From Amyelois transitella (Eukaryota > Arthropoda > Insecta > Lepidoptera > Pyralidae): DNA of 64,000 bases. Under the pieces are notes generated by a model. The model worked only from the letters and a program-made list of their open reading frames with translations, was not told where the DNA came from and searched no databases. The translations under genes were made by a program, and so were the position numbers. Below are positions 43,545 to 54,995 of the stretch, in pieces. The stretch's first letter is position 1. Each line of letters starts with the position of its first letter. The stretch lies in NCBI RefSeq assembly GCF_032362555.1, contig NC_083511.1, positions 1,054,001 through 1,118,000 on the forward strand, read 5' to 3'.

Positions 43545-44340
43545 ATAAAATTTGACAGGTTTATTGAAACTAGGAGTCTTCCGGAAAAGAAATTTTGAAA
43601 ACTTAATTTCTATATATCCAAAATATATTAGTAATAAAAAAACACTGAATTATCTTTGATTTATTAATTGTAAGTACAAAACTTATATGACGTTAAAACA
43701 CTGATTTTGTTGAAGAACATGCTTGTTCGGTAAAATAAATAGCAGAACCTAGTTCTAGAGTTTAAGAGTAAATATTACAGCCTTGGTAAATAGCTATTAC
43801 TTGGTTAAAATAGACATCGATTCATCATGACTATGACTAAATGTTGACTAGAATTGGGAAGGTGCTTAGGGCATCCATTGTTATTAAGCTTAGATTAGAC
43901 AAGCCCAACCAATAAGCCTACCTAGTTTTGATACAAATAATTGATTCTGTTTGTCTGTCTAGGCTCAATAACTAGTTCACTTTATGATTAGAAGCTACTT
44001 TTTAAAAACTATTATCGTGTTTTGTTCATCTCATTTCTCACTATTCGATCAACTTTAAATGTACCTATATAGCACAGATGAGCCACATTAGCGTTTTTAC
44101 AATGCACATTTGGGATAAAATTATAATACCTAACATAACTACAGCAACCTTATTAAACTTGTACTTAAAAATATCGTTTGTGTATTGTGTAGTTAAGTAT
44201 GAAAACAAATGAAATGTCCACCACAGCCATACCATGTTTTTGAACCACATTAATGTATTTGCATATTACGATAAAGCTTCAAGACTACGGCAAAAAAAAA
44301 AAAATAATGCGTGAAAAATATGTATCTCCAAAAGTCTATA
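43545..44340. other. AT-rich spacer
   Basis: No coding signal and no repeat that I recognise, apart from an A-rich run near 44290. Confidence 0.4.
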
Positions 44341-44344
44341 TAAA

Positions 44345-44829
44345 CTTTTTACATACATACATACATAAAATCACGCCTCTTTCCCGGAGGGGTAGGCAGA
44401 GACTACCTCTTTCCACTTGCCACGATCTCTGCATACTTCTTTCGCTTCGTCCACATTCATAACTCTCTTCATACAAGCTCGGCGGTTTCGGGTACTTTTG
44501 ACCTGACCCTTTACCAGGACGTCCTTAATTTGATCAAGATACGTTCGTCTAGGTCTTCCCACTCCGACCTTTCCCTCCACACTCTCCTTGTATATCTGCT
44601 TAGTCAACCTGCTTTCATTCATCCTCTCCACATGACCGAACCATCTTAACATACCCTTTTCTATTCCTGTAACTACATCTTCTTTCACATCACAACATTC
44701 CCTTATCACGCTGTTCCTTATCCTGTCACTCAATTTCACACCCATCATACTCCTTAACGCTCTCATTTCCACTGCATTTATTCTGCTTTCATGCTTCTTT
44801 TGCCATACCCAACTTTCACTCCCATACAT
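44345..44829 (-). mobile_element. 5'-truncated LINE, C-terminus of reverse transcriptase protein
   Basis: The minus-strand frame 44829-44371 (152 aa) starts MYGSESWVWQKKHESR and includes RSMMGVKLSDRIRN, MLRWFGHVERM and GRPRRTYLDQIKDVL. These are typical of the region after the polymerase domain in arthropod non-LTR retrotransposons. It ends at SAYPSGKEA, followed by a (TATG)n tail on the minus strand (plus acatacatacatacataaaa). No polymerase or endonuclease domain is present. I do not assign a clade. Confidence 0.8.
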
Positions 44830-45068
44830 ACATTAATGTCCCATACATTAACTTTTTCATTGTAAATTCTAAAGTTATATAGACTTTTGCAGGTCTGTGC
44901 CTACTCAAACAGCACTACATATAAAAATTACGGCTGTGGTCAAGACTAGATGAAGTAGACAGAATGTGGTCCTCAAACAAGTCGATCGACGGTCGAGTGC
45001 TCGAGCGGCGTCCAATCGTAATCGATATCGGTTGAATCGGCGACGGAAAATACCGCGCCACCCTCGGT

Positions 45069-46757
45069 TCAGATGGCCGACTTCTCCGGATTGTTGGCGT
45101 CACTGACTCGCCGAGAGTGGGGGGCGCGCCTCAGAGTACGCGGCTGGAGATTGAGAGGGGGGAGGTTAGGGCGTTCGATTCTAGTGGGCGACGAAACTAG
45201 AGGGCGCCCTCGTCGCAGCGTGTCCATTCCATTTCTGAAATACTCTTCTGTGCGATCGCTATAGCTTTCTATCAACGGCGCGGGGTCTTCATATTCTACG
45301 TTGAAGTGGCGTGTTATAGCCAAGTCTTCTGGCGGGCCGAGCTTGTATAGTGGGGGTTCTACGCATTCGTAGTGATGGTCTTCAGTCTCATCGTGTGGGT
45401 AAGTATCTGCTACAAAGTGTCTCGTTCCCCTGGGTGTTAGTGCCGCCCACAGAACTCGAGAATCTAATGCAGCACCCCCGTATAGTGCGTTGGAGCCCCC
45501 AGCCTTGCCTGTACCGCTTTTGCAGCCTCCTCGGGCCCTGGAATTGAAGAGCCTGGTTAAAGATGATTATAAGTGTGGTCTTTTTGGAGAAACTTGTCTA
45601 AGGGGGTGTAATATTGGGTTTGATAGTAACTTACTCTCTGCATTTGAGTAGGAACAGTGCTAGCAGGGCAGCGATACAAAGAACAGCGATGCAGCAGGTA
45701 ATTAGCACTAAGAACCAGGTGTCGTCACTGCCAGCTGGCTCTGAAAATAAAAAAAAATTAAAGTTCTTCAGTTAGACTTCGTAGCACAGCTACAATAATG
45801 TCTGTAGCAGACTCGTAGCTCGCTCGTAGCATTCGTAGCCAATTATATCGTTCAGGATTTTACAATAGTTTGTATACATACAATTCAAATGGTTCTATAC
45901 ATACATATGGTTATGTCTATATCCCTTGTGGGGTAGACAGAGCCAACAGTCTTGGAAAGACTGAAAGGCCACTGCTTGGCTTAATGCTAGAATTGAGATT
46001 CAAATAGTGACAGGTTGCTAGCCCATCGCCTAAAAAAGAATCCCAAGTTTGTAAGCTATCCCTTAGTCGCCTTTTACGACATCCATGGGAAAGAGATGGA
46101 GTGGTCTTGTTCTTTTTGTATTGGTGCCGGGAACTACACGGTATTTCCCATATTTATTCCAGTATTTCCCACGTTAAAAAACTTTCTTACCTAGGTTTAA
46201 GGCTAGGCTAGGGCTTTTATAGCTTCCTTACTAATTTCAATTCATATAAGCAATATACAGATGTAAAAACGGGAGAGAAAGATAAATAATAAATATATTA
46301 GGGATGGATTACACAGAGTTAGCCTTGAAATAAGTTCGAGACTTGTGTTGCGATATACTTATCCAACGATACTATATTTTAAAATAAATACTTAGGTATA
46401 TAGATAAACATCCAAGACCCAAGCCAGTTAGAGAGAGTTCGTTTTTTATCATGCCTAGCCGGGATTCGTACCCGGTGCCTCCGGTGTCACAGACAAGTAA
46501 AAAGAGAGTTGAGATGAGTTGAGACCGTTAAAAAGAGAAAGATATATTTTCTTACCATGTCTAGGCAATTCATGGTACTCCACTCCAGGGAACAAGGGAT
46601 TGTCTTCATTATTCTGTAGTGGGGGGCATTTAGAAGCACGGCACGGCGGGGTGAGGTTGGCCGCGTTTGCCAAGAAGGCTGGCAGCGGCGGCGGCGGCAT
46701 GTGCAGTATCGAATCCGGAGGCGGGCCTATGGACAGACATTCTGCCCCGCACGTCAT
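45069..46757 (-). CDS. Single-pass membrane protein of unknown function
   Basis: Coding exons 46757-46556, 45740-45635 and 45537-45069 join in phase to 258 aa. The first exon's acceptor sits one base before the ATG, so a non-coding exon upstream is likely; one candidate ends at a GTGAGT donor at 47931. Residues 1-75 are proline-rich with four cysteines (C3, C7, C39, C44) and one N-glycosylation motif (NLT at 34-36). A transmembrane helix spans about 76-99 (WFLVLITCCIAVLCIAALLA). It is followed by KCRE and a basic/polar tail containing HYECVEPPLYKLGPPEDLA, NVEYEDPAPLIE and Arg-rich stretches. Positive charge after the helix predicts a cytoplasmic C-terminus. No signal peptide is seen, so either it is type III or a coding exon is missing. 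I do not recognise the family. Confidence 0.72.
45898..46142 (-). repeat. (TATG)n-tailed retroposon copy in membrane-protein intron
   Basis: Tail acatacatatggttatg, then all blocks with a short deletion at gccactgcttggctt, to gccgggaactacacggta at the right end. Confidence 0.85.
46300..46492 (-). repeat. tRNA-derived SINE, reversed
   Basis: The reverse of the 13853 SINE. The body (ttacacagagttagccttga) is at left and the tRNA-like head with B box (cgggattcgtacccgg in reverse) at right. Confidence 0.75.
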
Positions 46758-47930
46758 TCTGAAATATATATATATATTTATTATTTGCATATACTTATCA
46801 CACCTATATCCCTTATGTGGTATACAGAACCGATAACAAAGGGTTTTTACAAAAAACGACGCCGCCGTCATATATCCGAACCAAACCCATATAAATTCAA
46901 TTCAAAAATTTTATTGCATATCATGAAGTCCATCAATTGAATTACAATGACTGCTATTAAGTATGTACAATATGAATCATGTGGGGCATCGCAATTTAAA
47001 AAAATATATTAGACACATATTACACATTCCGTTGCTTGAATGTGCAGCTTTTCTTAAAATGTTTTTCATCACCGTAACATAGTACCTATATATATAGCAA
47101 TATTCCCTGAGGATGACCAAATTAAAAGGAGTCATTATTTATTTGACTCATCATTTCATAAATAAATATTAGTGGCCGTGCCATCGCTGATAGATAGAAA
47201 ATCGTAACAGGCGATTAAACATTAAGAATCAGCCCATGATTTTCCAAACAGTTGGGTCCTATTTTTTCTTTTTGAAATAAAATCATTTAACACAATTGAA
47301 ATTCGAAAAATAAAAAGTTAAAAACAAATACATATATACATAATTTAAATAAATGTTAAGTTTAAAAAAAATGAAAATTATTTATTTTTTATAAAATAGT
47401 AAGTAGGTATGTACTAAAAGAAAAAGGTCAGTAGGAACAATAAATGTATAAAATATAAGGTAGTCTAATAATCTATACATGTTGAAAATATTTCGATGGA
47501 AAAAATTGTGTCCTAGCGCAATAGCAAAACAACAAGATAATTTATAATAAAATGCCACCACTATAAGTACTTATAAAATTTGAGCTAACGCTTCTTTTTA
47601 TGATAGGCCAAAACTGGGTTTTCTCATTATTAATTACTATATATATCTCGTCTTTAACATTTGTGTTATTAGGAACAAAACAAGCAAATTTAAAAGTATG
47701 TACCTACCTAGGTAATATCTAATTAACTTAAGTATAATAATGATCATAAGTTAAACTAAACAACTTAAGAAAATGCTACGGACAGACAACATCCGCCTAT
47801 TTTATTTTCACACAAAGAAAACAATACAAAACATGTTAAAAATTAAAAAAAGAGCACAACATATACCTTTATCAATACAAAAGTAAGAACAAAACAAAAT
47901 ATCCACGTAATACGATACAACACAACTCAC

Positions 47931-48040
47931 TTTATTGTATTATTTTTCTTTTTGTCGCAAAAATGGATGCACTTCACAATAGTTTAGTATTACACTTGCC
48001 CAGAGTATGGTCCAGGGATGTAAGGCGCCTGCGCGATCCT
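47931..48040 (-). promoter_or_regulatory. Possible 5' UTR exon / promoter of the membrane-protein gene
   Basis: On the minus strand, AATAAA-GTGAGTT gives a good donor ending at 47931. Splicing from it to 46758 would place the ATG one base after the junction in a favourable A-rich context. The upstream edge is a guess. Confidence 0.3.
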
Positions 48041-49560
48041 TGACCACGAACCTACCAAACCGTTGTCAAATATACTAAACTTTAAAATTTTCACATCCAT
48101 TGCCGCTTAAACATCAATAATAAAGGCAACTTACGAATTGCCACGGTATTGTAATAGCGATAAACGATAAAATCGTTGTCGTGTAACGTATTAGTTATAT
48201 GGTGGTACAGGGTATTCTATTGATTCGCGCACGCGCTTAGGGTAATTTTGAAACCCTATATTAAGGGTACGGGTTGAAAGTTAGAGCTCATCACTTATAC
48301 CTGTCTCTTTCGCACGACCGGACATTTTATGTGAAAGAGTAGTACGACTGATAGATTGCAGATTTTAAAAGTTGTATTGGAATTTAGAAAATTATCCGTG
48401 ACGTTAGTCTATTATATGCTTCTGTTCGGTAATTTCGTTACATTATTAATGAGGATCTTTATTACACAGGTTTTATTAAAAGAATATTTTGTTACTAGGG
48501 ATAGCGAATGTATCGTAATCTTGAATTATAAAATATCGCAATAAAGCAGCTTTTCCTCCTTTAAAGGTATCAACTGTCTTTATGCTGAAATTCCTCAAAA
48601 TGTGTTCAACGAATATGATCCTGCAGTTTATAATTAATATGGATGATGGAAAAGTAACTAAACTTTTAATCAGTTCGTTATTTAGATAGATTTTTTTTAT
48701 TTAGTATTCTGAATTATTAAAACAATATATATTATTATAAGTATTTGAACAAGCTTTTTCTTAATAATTGCGTATAATGTCATTCGTTGTTAAAAATAAA
48801 TGCATATTGTATGTACAATAGATAATTAATTAATCAATTTCACAGAATATTTTTTATACTACTTACATATTTACCCCGGATAATGAGTAAGATTATCTGA
48901 TCTATAGTTTGAAATTCAACATTTCAGGTTTCATAGTGGGCTTAATCGCCGCCAACTCGAGTGAAATTATCCGTAGAATGTGAACGATACGTGGAAAACG
49001 TGGGCAGAACATACCTATTGCTAGCGAAGGCGCTCTGAATTTTAATGCTGGCTGGAAATAGAACTTAAATTTTATGCACTTACTGGTTGAAAATAAAAAA
49101 GAAATTCCTTTTTATTTTTAAAGTACGTTCTCAATCTGTAATTCAAAATATAAAAATTAAATAGCATTATTTTGATGTACCTACATATCGATATTTGTTT
49201 TTGTTTTATGTGTATTAGAATTTCAGATTTATTGTAATTCGTTAGTCAACTTTGCAAGAAATCTCTATGTTATTGTAAGATTATAATTTTGTACATAGGT
49301 AAGTAACTATCTTTATTTTTCTGTTTCTGAAATGTATTTTCAAAGCCCAATAAAAACCATTAAAAACAAACAATTATAAGGGTAGCATATGCGTGCGAAG
49401 TCAATGAATATAAAAGCAGTTTGCTTTGATGCCTATCCATCATAATAACCCCAGGGAAAGGTATGTATATATTTGAATTTTACGCCATCGGCCCTAGGTA
49501 TATGTCCGGCTAAATATGACGTCAAACGCTACAAAATCAACATTATGTTAGTTTAGTACT
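48041..49560. other. AT-rich spacer
   Basis: No frame with coding character, no clear repeat family. I see nothing to annotate. Confidence 0.4.
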
Positions 49561-49564
49561 CATA

Positions 49565-49800
49565 CCGGCGCACTCTGTGACCTAGAGGTTTACACGTTAG
49601 TCGCCGACTCAAACGACTTGGATTCGAGTCCCAGGGGTGCAAATATTTATAAGTAATCGTACATTTGTAATATTTGTTTGCAGTTTCACTAATAAATACG
49701 TAATGTCTTTTCCTACCATGTAGTTCCCGACACTTAAGAATAATACTCCATTTCTTACGCATGGATTTCGTAAAACATAACTAAGGGAATAGCCACATAG
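49565..49800 (+). repeat. tRNA-like SINE head followed by retroposon scrap
   Basis: A possible A box (tgacctagaggtttac) and a B box (ggattcgagtcccag, about 49620) are spaced as in a tRNA. At 49715-49795 the hairpin-end part of the (TATG)n family follows (catgtagttcccgacac, gcatggatttcgtaaaa). It is not a functional tRNA: the stems do not pair. Confidence 0.55.
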
Positions 49801-49994
49801 ATCCATTGTGGGTTAAATGTTGTTCAAAGGTTTCGGAGTTCAAACAAGAGTTGCTTCGTTCAGAAACCTGACTTACCCAATCCAAGATCATGGTCCAAAG
49901 GTGCATCCAGCGTTCCTCTCCAGAGAGGTGAGGATGTAACCGGAATTAACGTCAGGAGGAAGAAATAGGTAATCACTTTGCATTTGTGTCCATC

Positions 49995-50260
49995 AAACCA
50001 AAGTCAATAAGTCTCTGCCTACCCCTCTGAGAAAGAGGCGTGGTTTATATATGTATTGAAATAAAACAAAGTGACTAATGTTTGTGAAAAGGAATGATCT
50101 CAAGTTAAGATCTAGAACAATGTAGAGCAATAATTATTACCCACTAACAAATACTAGTTTATTTGTAATATCTTTATTGCATAGAAATTTACACAGTAAC
50201 AAGAAAATAGTGCATGAGAAACATATTTTTTGAGGTACCAAGGGGCACATCCCCGGGCTC
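49995..50260 (+). repeat. LINE 3'-end scraps
   Basis: 50005-50060 is the SAYPSGKEA-type LINE end (gtctctgcctacccctctga to gcgtggttta). 50155-50235 (taatatctttattgcataga) matches 40535-40590, another LINE-end family. Confidence 0.6.
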
Positions 50261-50689
50261 TTCGTCAGAGTGATGACGATGAAAGCGGGACTAAAGTTAT
50301 ACATCCACAATCCAAATTTTTAAAAGAAGAAAGTGAATGACTGACAAATAAAAACAAATAAACAACCCAAACAGATGGGTCTAGAGACTTGAAATAGCCA
50401 TTGGATACTTTTGTATGGAGTATTGACGTCGTTTTGAATTTGGGCAGCCAGTAATGATACTTTACTCAAACCCCTTTGAACAGCCCGAGGGTATGGAAGG
50501 TCGTGTCAGAATAAAACCACTTTTTTTGGCTGTTCAAGGCGTCGTGTGATATTGTCGTCTTAGTCCCATTTTTTATTGTCCTTTTTTATATTTCTTTCTT
50601 TCTTTTAATGTCAAGTCAAAGTGTCTGTCTGTCCATGGAGGCTGAACGGCTGCTACACCTTTTGGCGTGTAGGTTCTTTATGTGGTCTA

Positions 50690-50785
50690 GGGGTACACTA
50701 AGAGAGGATTTCTCTAAATTCCCGCGGGAACGGGAATTATGGTGATTATGTTTTACGCGGACGAAGCCACAGCCGTTGTATAGTT
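50690..50785 (+). repeat. Helitron-like terminal fragment
   Basis: Contains aaattcccgcgggaacggga and ttttacgcggacgaagccac, which match the 3' region of the small Helitrons. The CTAG end is missing. Confidence 0.5.
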
Positions 50786-51059
50786 AATTATTTATTTTAT
50801 CATTTGTAAGTCTCTATATACGTAATTGCATTGTAGACTAAGCATTTTTTAATTGATATTGTTTTCTATCTTTCGGTATTTTTAAATTTAATGCACATAA
50901 ATTATTTTTAAAAGTTGTGCATTGAGAGATGTGATTATATGTATCTATGCATGATGAAAAATCAATGGTCCAATGGTACAACCAAGTTCATAGCTTTTCC
51001 ATAATCCGGTGCATGCTCTCATAAATTTGCCAAATGAAAACAAACATTACATAAAGACG

Positions 51060-51745
51060 AGTTGTGACGTCAAAACATGGCGGCCCCATTGATAAACCGT
51101 CATGGCGGCCGTTCCAGTGCGCATGTGCGCGTGTTATACAACCATTGATAGAGAGTACGGATGCGTTTAGAACACACGATTTCTTTCTGAAAATAAATCG
51201 TATGCTTAATATTAAAAATAGATTTGTAACACAAATCTGTATCGGAGGTTAAAATAAGATTAGTGGGTGGATGACAACTGTTCCAATAAAGCGACATCAG
51301 GGTACATACCTAAGTACACAAAATTTTAATGTTAATTATAATAAAAACATTGTTGTAATCGAATTATATTTTTTAATACAAATGTTTTTATAACAATCAT
51401 CATACAATTTAAACGTGACTTGCACACTTACAAAATCTAATAGTGATATTCTATTTTCACCTAAAATAAAACGAAAAGTCGTGTCGAATCTACAAAAGCA
51501 AACAGACAAAAGCCTCTTTTGCCCTCGCTTCAGAAATAAGGCTGTATCAGATGCCGCGCTTGCTATAGTCGAGTCGGACGCTCGGCGGCGCGGGAAAACT
51601 GTTCGCGAACTTCATATTTGAATTTCGGAAACGCCGAAACATAGACAATTGTTTTAATTTTAAATTGTTGTTGTAACTAGACAAGGCGAAAATACTTTAA
51701 AAGGTTTTTAAAGGAATTTTCTTACAACGAGCGTATTTTTGGTAA
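51060..51745 (+). promoter_or_regulatory. GC-rich island, possible first exon
   Basis: GC content rises locally around 51075-51135 and 51535-51610 (cgagtcggacgctcggcg). A good donor (TTGG before TAAGTTT, exon end 51741) follows. The short open frame 51415-51621 has no recognisable family. It could be the promoter and leader of a gene whose coding exons lie elsewhere, or repeat-derived. Confidence 0.25.
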
Positions 51746-52079
51746 GTTTAGTTTTTAAATGATGAAGTTTATTTTATCGATAATATTATTTAAAATATTG
51801 TTTATGAACTTACAATTTAGTATAATTTAGCTTGTTTTACACATTTAGCTTTTACTCTAAATATCGCGGTATTAATTATATACTTCTACCTATTTTAAAA
51901 TATGCAGTCTTTTGCATACATGTTTTTTATGTTTTATTTATGGACCAGAGTACGATTTCCTTGACTTTAGAATATGACTTATTTATCTTTTTTCGTTGAT
52001 GAAAGCGAAAGAATGACAGAATGTGCCAATTTATTGCTTCTCCTACCGTTAAGTTTTTAAAATAAAATCAAGGGAAAAG

Positions 52080-52240
52080 CTATTATTATAAGATTCTTCT
52101 TTTACACTATGGGCTAGCAACTTGTCACCGTCTCTTATTCTCACTTCATTAAGCCATCCAGTTAAACGTGGCTTCTAAGTTGTATTGTTGTCTCTGTCTA
52201 TCCGGTAAGGTACGAAGATGTGATAGGCATGTGTGTGTTG
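52080..52240 (+). repeat. Diverged (TATG)n-tailed retroposon
   Basis: Contains ttcttttacactatgggcta, gcaacttgtcacc, aaacgtggcttc and a gatgtgat tail; many mismatches. Confidence 0.6.
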
Positions 52241-52384
52241 AGAATGACTTGAAATTTCAAATTATGTGATGATAAGCTATTCTTCAGGGTACAAATTAGA
52301 AACGGAAACAGAAAAAAAAACGAACACATATTACGAACATTATTCTCGGAACCATATCCTGTGAAAATGGAGAACAATTTTGTT

Positions 52385-52455
52385 AGTTGTCAGAATCGAA
52401 CCCAGAACGGTAATAACTATACTTGCGTTTGAACCACTACGCCACAAAGCTCCTT
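52385..52455 (-). repeat. tRNA-derived SINE head
   Basis: On the minus strand tggcgtagtggttcaaacgc (A box) and tgggttcgattctgac (B box) are about 45 bases apart. The flanking acceptor-stem halves do not pair, so it is a SINE or tRNA relic. Confidence 0.6.
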
Positions 52456-53204
52456 TGTATCAACTTATTGATGTTATTAAATTTGTTTGCCCGATCAGAA
52501 TTTTGATATCTACGCCATGGTCTTTGCTACACATATGCTACGTCGTAGACATCTTGCTACAGATATGCTACGCCGTAGCACGTATAGAGATTATACAAAA
52601 GTTTTAACAAGTTAGAATCTTTCTTAAAATATATAAAAGAGGGTACTGATCGACATATCAACACAGAGATTTAAAATTTGGCATATTTATATATACATAT
52701 TATCACGTCTATATACCTAGCAGGGTAGACAACTTTTTCAATCTCAGCAGCTGAAAGTGGCCTTACAAGGGATATAGACTAATAATTATAAGACTACATA
52801 TAATTGAAATTCTTCTTTGGAGAACATATCGATAACTCATATAAATTATTCAGCCTTTCGCATCACCAATTCGACACTTGGGAATACGTTCCATTTCACT
52901 GATAATAAAACTGATCATATTTTTTTTTTAATAAAATGATAGAATATTTTACTCAATATTCAAATATTTTCTCCTGAGATCAGCGTAAAAAGGTTTTAAG
53001 AAACACTTGAAAATATATTGGGTTTTAGGTTTTGTGTCCCAAGAGTTTCAGATGGCTTTTATAATTTTTTTAATTTCAGTTTGATCCATGTAGTCACGTC
53101 ATAATAAAAAACAAAACGGCGATAGTTTTTCGCGCGACTATGTTTTTAAGATACCTCTTAATAATGGTAATATAGTATCCTATATTATAGTATCCTATAT
53201 TACC

Positions 53205-53525
53205 ATTAAGGCTTATAAACTTGAGATTCTTCTTATAGGCGATGGGCTAGCAACCTGTCACTATTATAATATAAAATGTGGTTCCCGGCACCAATAAAAA
53301 CAAAGAATAGGACCACTCCATCTCTTTTCCATGGATGTCGTAAAAGGCGAGTAAGCAATAGGCTTATACGAGGATACATGGATGGGAGGCGATGGGCTAG
53401 GAACCTGTCACTATTTAAATCTCAATTCTATCATTAAGCCAAACAGCTGAATGTAGCCTTTCAATGTTTTGATGATTGTTAGCTCTGTCTACCCCGCAGG
53501 GAATATAGATGTGATTGTATGTTAT
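53205..53525 (+). repeat. (TATG)n-tailed retroposon, tandem pair
   Basis: A fragment (53205-53270) ends at aacctgtcactattataat. It is followed directly by a second, nearly full copy starting gtggttcccggcaccaataa (53279) and ending tatagatgtgattgtatg. Confidence 0.8.
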
Positions 53526-53756
53526 GTTTTGTTATGTTATATATATATATATAAATAAGCATTATAAAAATAATCTTACAATAACATTGTTTACCCCAAA
53601 ATGCCGGAAGGCTCTCTCTTACATAATGGACGCGTTAATGTTATCAAATCACGGGCTTAAAGCTTAAAACAATAATGGGAATTCGTAAATCTTATCTGTT
53701 TGTTTGTTGTTTTGCTGTTACAGTCATAACGCACTTTAATTATGCGGACACATGAA

Positions 53757-54016
53757 TCTATACTAATATTATAAAGCTGAAGAGTTTGTTTGTTTGAACG
53801 CGATAATCTCAGGAACTACTGGTTCGAATTGAAAAATATTTTTTGTGTTGATTAGACCATTTATCGAGGAAGGCTTTAGGCTATATTACATCACGCTGCA
53901 ACTATTAGGAGCGAAGAAATAATGGAAAATGTGAAAAAAAACGGGGTAAATTCTTGATGGCTTCAATGATGCCCAAAATAACTATTCCACGTGGACTAAG
54001 TCGCGGGCACAGCTAG
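53757..54016 (+). mobile_element. Lep1-type Helitron, full length
   Basis: Starts TC after A (53757), with tactaatattataaagctga, aatctcaggaactactggtt, tttatcgaggaaggcttta, and ends tcgcgggcacagCTAG (54013-54016) before T. This resembles the short non-autonomous lepidopteran Helitron known as Lep1, from memory. Confidence 0.75.
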
Positions 54017-54329
54017 TTGTTTTTATATCTGTTAAGTAAGCATTCGCTACTAGCATCCGCTCGTGACTTTATCGGTTTTATTTAAACGGTAAGTGTTAAG
54101 ATATACCTACATCACGAGGATTATACAAAGTTAAGTAGATTATATGTGAAACGATTACATATTTGGACCTGTCGTGAGAATGGATGAGGACAGATATCTA
54201 GACGAAAGGAATTTATGAGGGAGAACTGACTGAAAAGTAGACCTGGGTCGGCCTCGTTGAATTTCGAGTGTCTTGAAAAATGGAGATGTTAAGAATACCC
54301 GTAATTATGGAATAGGTGTATGTATAAAA

Positions 54330-54530
54330 ATAATGTGTGTGGAGGAAGCGGGAGAGGTCTGCAAGGATCGTAGCAAGTGGAAGTCCATAGTTTTTGCCTT
54401 CCCCAATGGGAGACAGGCGTGATGGTATGTATGTATGTAAATTATATAGATTAAGTTAGTCTCCAAGTAAGTTCGAAACTTGTGTCACGAGATACTAACT
54501 CAATGATACTATATTTTTATAGAGGTGTTA
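54330..54530. repeat. LINE 3' end followed by reversed SINE body
   Basis: 54340-54440 is a plus-strand LINE end (ggaggaagcgggagaggtct to gatggtatgtatgtatgta). 54450-54525 is a reversed SINE body (ttagtctccaagtaagttcg). Confidence 0.65.
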
Positions 54531-54784
54531 TTGTATAGGTATACATATTTGTAATAATCGTATAGAAATGGGAAAAATATAGGATGATCTGTTGAACAAG
54601 TATACTCATAACCGGCGATTGTGCATGTAAAATAATGTATATATAAATCCAGAATAAATTAAAGATTCAAAATGAACTACATCATGTGATAACCATGACA
54701 GTTCATATTTTATTTTTTTTCACGCAGATGAAGTTATGAGGGCCTGCGAATTATAAATTCTGGTATGATGAAACCGGCTTTAGC

Positions 54785-54995
54785 ATATAATATTTTCCTT
54801 GGATATCGTTAAAGGCGACTAAGGGCTTATAAACTTGGGATTCCTTTTGTAGGCGATGGGCTGGCAACCTGTCCCTATTTGAATTTAAATTCTATCTTTC
54901 TTCTCTTTCCATAAAGCCATAGAGCGTGGCTTTTTCAGTCTGTTCAATACTGTTGTCTCTTCATATAGACAAAGACGTGACTTTACATGTATGTA
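54785..54995 (+). repeat. (TATG)n-tailed retroposon, diverged
   Basis: Contains ttggatatcgttaaaggcg, tgggattccttttgtaggc and gatgggctggcaacctgtc. It ends gacgtgactttacatgta; an extra pyrimidine-rich insert is at 54895-54910. Another tail-only scrap lies at 55500-55580. Confidence 0.7.

Noticed and set aside
49610-49645. Possible tRNA at the ggattcgagtcccag box
   Set aside because: Stems do not form; interpreted as a SINE head.
53160-53215. Palindrome taatggtaatatag ... ctatattaccatta
   Set aside because: Arms of 14 bp are AT-rich with a repeated core, so chance or slippage is a sufficient explanation.
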